Source: JACVRW01 sp035650215 (GTDB lineage: Bacteria; Actinomycetota; Thermoleophilia; Solirubrobacterales; Thermoleophilaceae). From it: a stretch of 5,676 bases of DNA. Location of the stretch: contig DASRIC010000081.1 in NCBI GenBank assembly GCA_035650215.1, positions 1-5,676 of the forward strand, given 5' to 3'. Positions 4,601-5,676 of the stretch are shown here, one piece after another; the stretch's first letter is position 1, and every line of letters starts with the position of its first letter. Position numbers and translations under genes: made by a program. The notes beneath the pieces were generated by a model, which was not told where the DNA came from, ran no database searches, and was given only the letters and a program-made list of their open reading frames with translations.

Positions 4601-5674
4601 ATGACTCGCATACTCCGGTTTCTCCTTCTCGTGCCCCTCGCGCTGGCCCTCGCGCCGGCCGCCCAGGCTGCCACCCCTCGTGACTTCGTCGGCATGACGA
4701 GCGAGGACGTGTTCGCGGGCGACGCCGCCTACCGCGCTTCCACGCTCTCCGCTCAGCGCGGGGTCGGCGTGAGACTGCTGCGCCAGACCTTCGACTGGTC
4801 GCTGATCGAGACGGCGCGCGGCCAGTACGACTTCGCCCGCTACGACTCCTACGTGCTGGCCACCGCCAGCGCGCGGATCAGGATCCTGCCGATCCTCTTC
4901 AACGCGCCGCGCTTCCGCGCTCCGCGCCGCTCGGGCACCACCTGCCCGCCCAGCTCGAACGCGTCGATGGCCGCGTTCGCCCGCGCCATGGTCCGGCGCT
5001 ACGGACCGCGCGGCACGCTCTGGCGCGAGAACCCGGGTGTGCCGAAGACGCCGATCGTCTCCTACCAGATCTGGAACGAGCCGCTGCTGCGCCAGTACTG
5101 GTGCAACAAGCCGAACGCGAAGCAGTACGCGGCGATGCTGAAGACCGTGGGCGGCGCGATCAAGCGGGCCCAGCGCGGCGCCGAGATCGTGACCGCCGGC
5201 CTTCCCCCGAGCAAGCTCAGCGGCGCGATCGCGTTGCGCAAGTACATCCGCCAGCTGTACTCGGCCGGCGGCAGGCGGGCCTTCGACACCCTTGCGATCA
5301 ACTCGTATGCCCAGGGCTCCGCCCAGCTCGGACGCCTGCTCGACGCGGTCCGCGCACTCATGAACGAGCGCGGCGACCGGCGCGCGAAGATCTGGATCAC
5401 CGAGCTCGGCTGGGGCGACCGCGGCCCGCGCAACCGCTTCATCGTCGGCGCCAAGGGCCAGGCGAGCCGGATCTCCCAGTCGCTAGCGCTCGTCGACAAG
5501 CGAAAGAGCCGCTACAAGCTGCGCGGAGTCGTCTACTTCTCCTGGCGCGACGGGCGCCCCTACGCGCCCTCGTTCAAGGACCTGTGGGGGCTCCACACCG
5601 GCCTGCTGCGGCTCGACGGCTCCCCGAAGCCGGCCTTCAACGCCTTCCGGCGAGCGGCGCGCAAGCTGCGGTAG
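4601..5674 (+). CDS. Secreted clan GH-A glycoside hydrolase (GH5/GH39-like)
   Basis: This 357-residue exported retaining glycosidase has a signal peptide: MTRILR, a hydrophobic core, then AQA|A with likely cleavage after residue 23. The rest is a single (beta/alpha)8 domain. GVGVRLLRQTFDWSLIE (54-70) and GQYDFARYDSYV (74-85) are the 'W-x-x-iEp-x-G-x-ydf' entry of the fold. The acid/base is Glu160 in IWNEP (157-161), at the end of strand 4. The nucleophile is Glu268 in WITELGW (265-271), at the end of strand 7. The end of the barrel has VVYFSWRD (310-317), DLWGLHTGLLRLDGSPKPAFNAF (327-349). Cys115 and Cys168 could form a disulfide. ATG 4601 is chosen because the signal peptide starts there, although the frame is open upstream to 4403. 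The exact GH family and substrate cannot be settled by eye. Its place beside polysaccharide assembly genes suggests it cuts or releases that polymer, as PslG (GH39) does in the Psl locus. The stop is two bases before the window ends. Confidence 0.9.
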   Translation: MTRILRFLLLVPLALALAPAAQAATPRDFVGMTSEDVFAGDAAYRASTLSAQRGVGVRLLRQTFDWSLIETARGQYDFARYDSYVLATASARIRILPILFNAPRFRAPRRSGTTCPPSSNASMAAFARAMVRRYGPRGTLWRENPGVPKTPIVSYQIWNEPLLRQYWCNKPNAKQYAAMLKTVGGAIKRAQRGAEIVTAGLPPSKLSGAIALRKYIRQLYSAGGRRAFDTLAINSYAQGSAQLGRLLDAVRALMNERGDRRAKIWITELGWGDRGPRNRFIVGAKGQASRISQSLALVDKRKSRYKLRGVVYFSWRDGRPYAPSFKDLWGLHTGLLRLDGSPKPAFNAFRRAARKLR

Positions 5675-5676
5675 CC

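Noticed and set aside
1..5676. tRNA, rRNA, CRISPR array, insertion sequence or phage remains
   Set aside because: No tRNA-like fold, regular spaced repeats, transposase motifs or terminal inverted repeats were seen. The window is fully explained by glycan genes and short gaps.

Overview
The window is a high-GC stretch (roughly 70% G+C by eye, third codon positions mostly G or C) with starts that often lack a Shine-Dalgarno sequence. Protein style and base composition suggest an actinomycete, most likely the Thermoleophilia/Solirubrobacterales side of the Actinomycetota. That placement is an inference from general appearance; no marker gene is present.

Layout, left to right. (1) Bases 1-726 (+) hold the 3' part of a multi-spanning membrane protein that resembles the C-terminal half of a GT-C (ArnT/PMT-like) glycosyltransferase. 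(2) Bases 707-1831 (-) encode a GT4-fold glycosyltransferase; its stop codon lies inside the end of gene 1, so the two genes converge with a 20-base overlap. (3) A 48-base divergent gap (1832-1879) separates it from a DPM1-like GT2 glycosyltransferase (1880-2647, +), whose 3' end carries a perfect 20-base palindrome. (4) A 168-base leader (2648-2815) contains a perfect GTGACA/TGTCAC dyad, promoter-like elements, a possible 20-codon leader ORF and a perfect 14-base tandem duplication. (5) Bases 2816-4270 (+) encode a polyprenyl-phosphate phosphoglycosyl transferase (WbaP/ExoY type), the enzyme that starts assembly of a lipid-linked glycan. Its stop codon sits in the loop of a perfect 9-bp hairpin, a probable terminator. 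(6) Bases 4271-4600 contain a probable small one-helix membrane protein (4357-4560). (7) Bases 4601-5674 (+) encode a secreted clan GH-A glycoside hydrolase with a signal peptide and both catalytic glutamates.

Together this is part of a surface- or exopolysaccharide locus. The phosphoglycosyl transferase would load the first sugar phosphate onto undecaprenyl phosphate, and the GT4 enzyme would extend the chain from nucleotide sugars. The DPM1-like GT2 could make a polyprenyl-phosphate sugar, which the GT-C membrane enzyme could use outside the membrane. The secreted hydrolase could trim or release the polymer. No flippase, polymerase or chain-length regulator is visible here.

I found no clear sign of a wholly new system. 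The most interesting parts are the structured leader before the phosphoglycosyl transferase, the small membrane ORF, and the pairing of the polysaccharide genes with an exported glycosidase.
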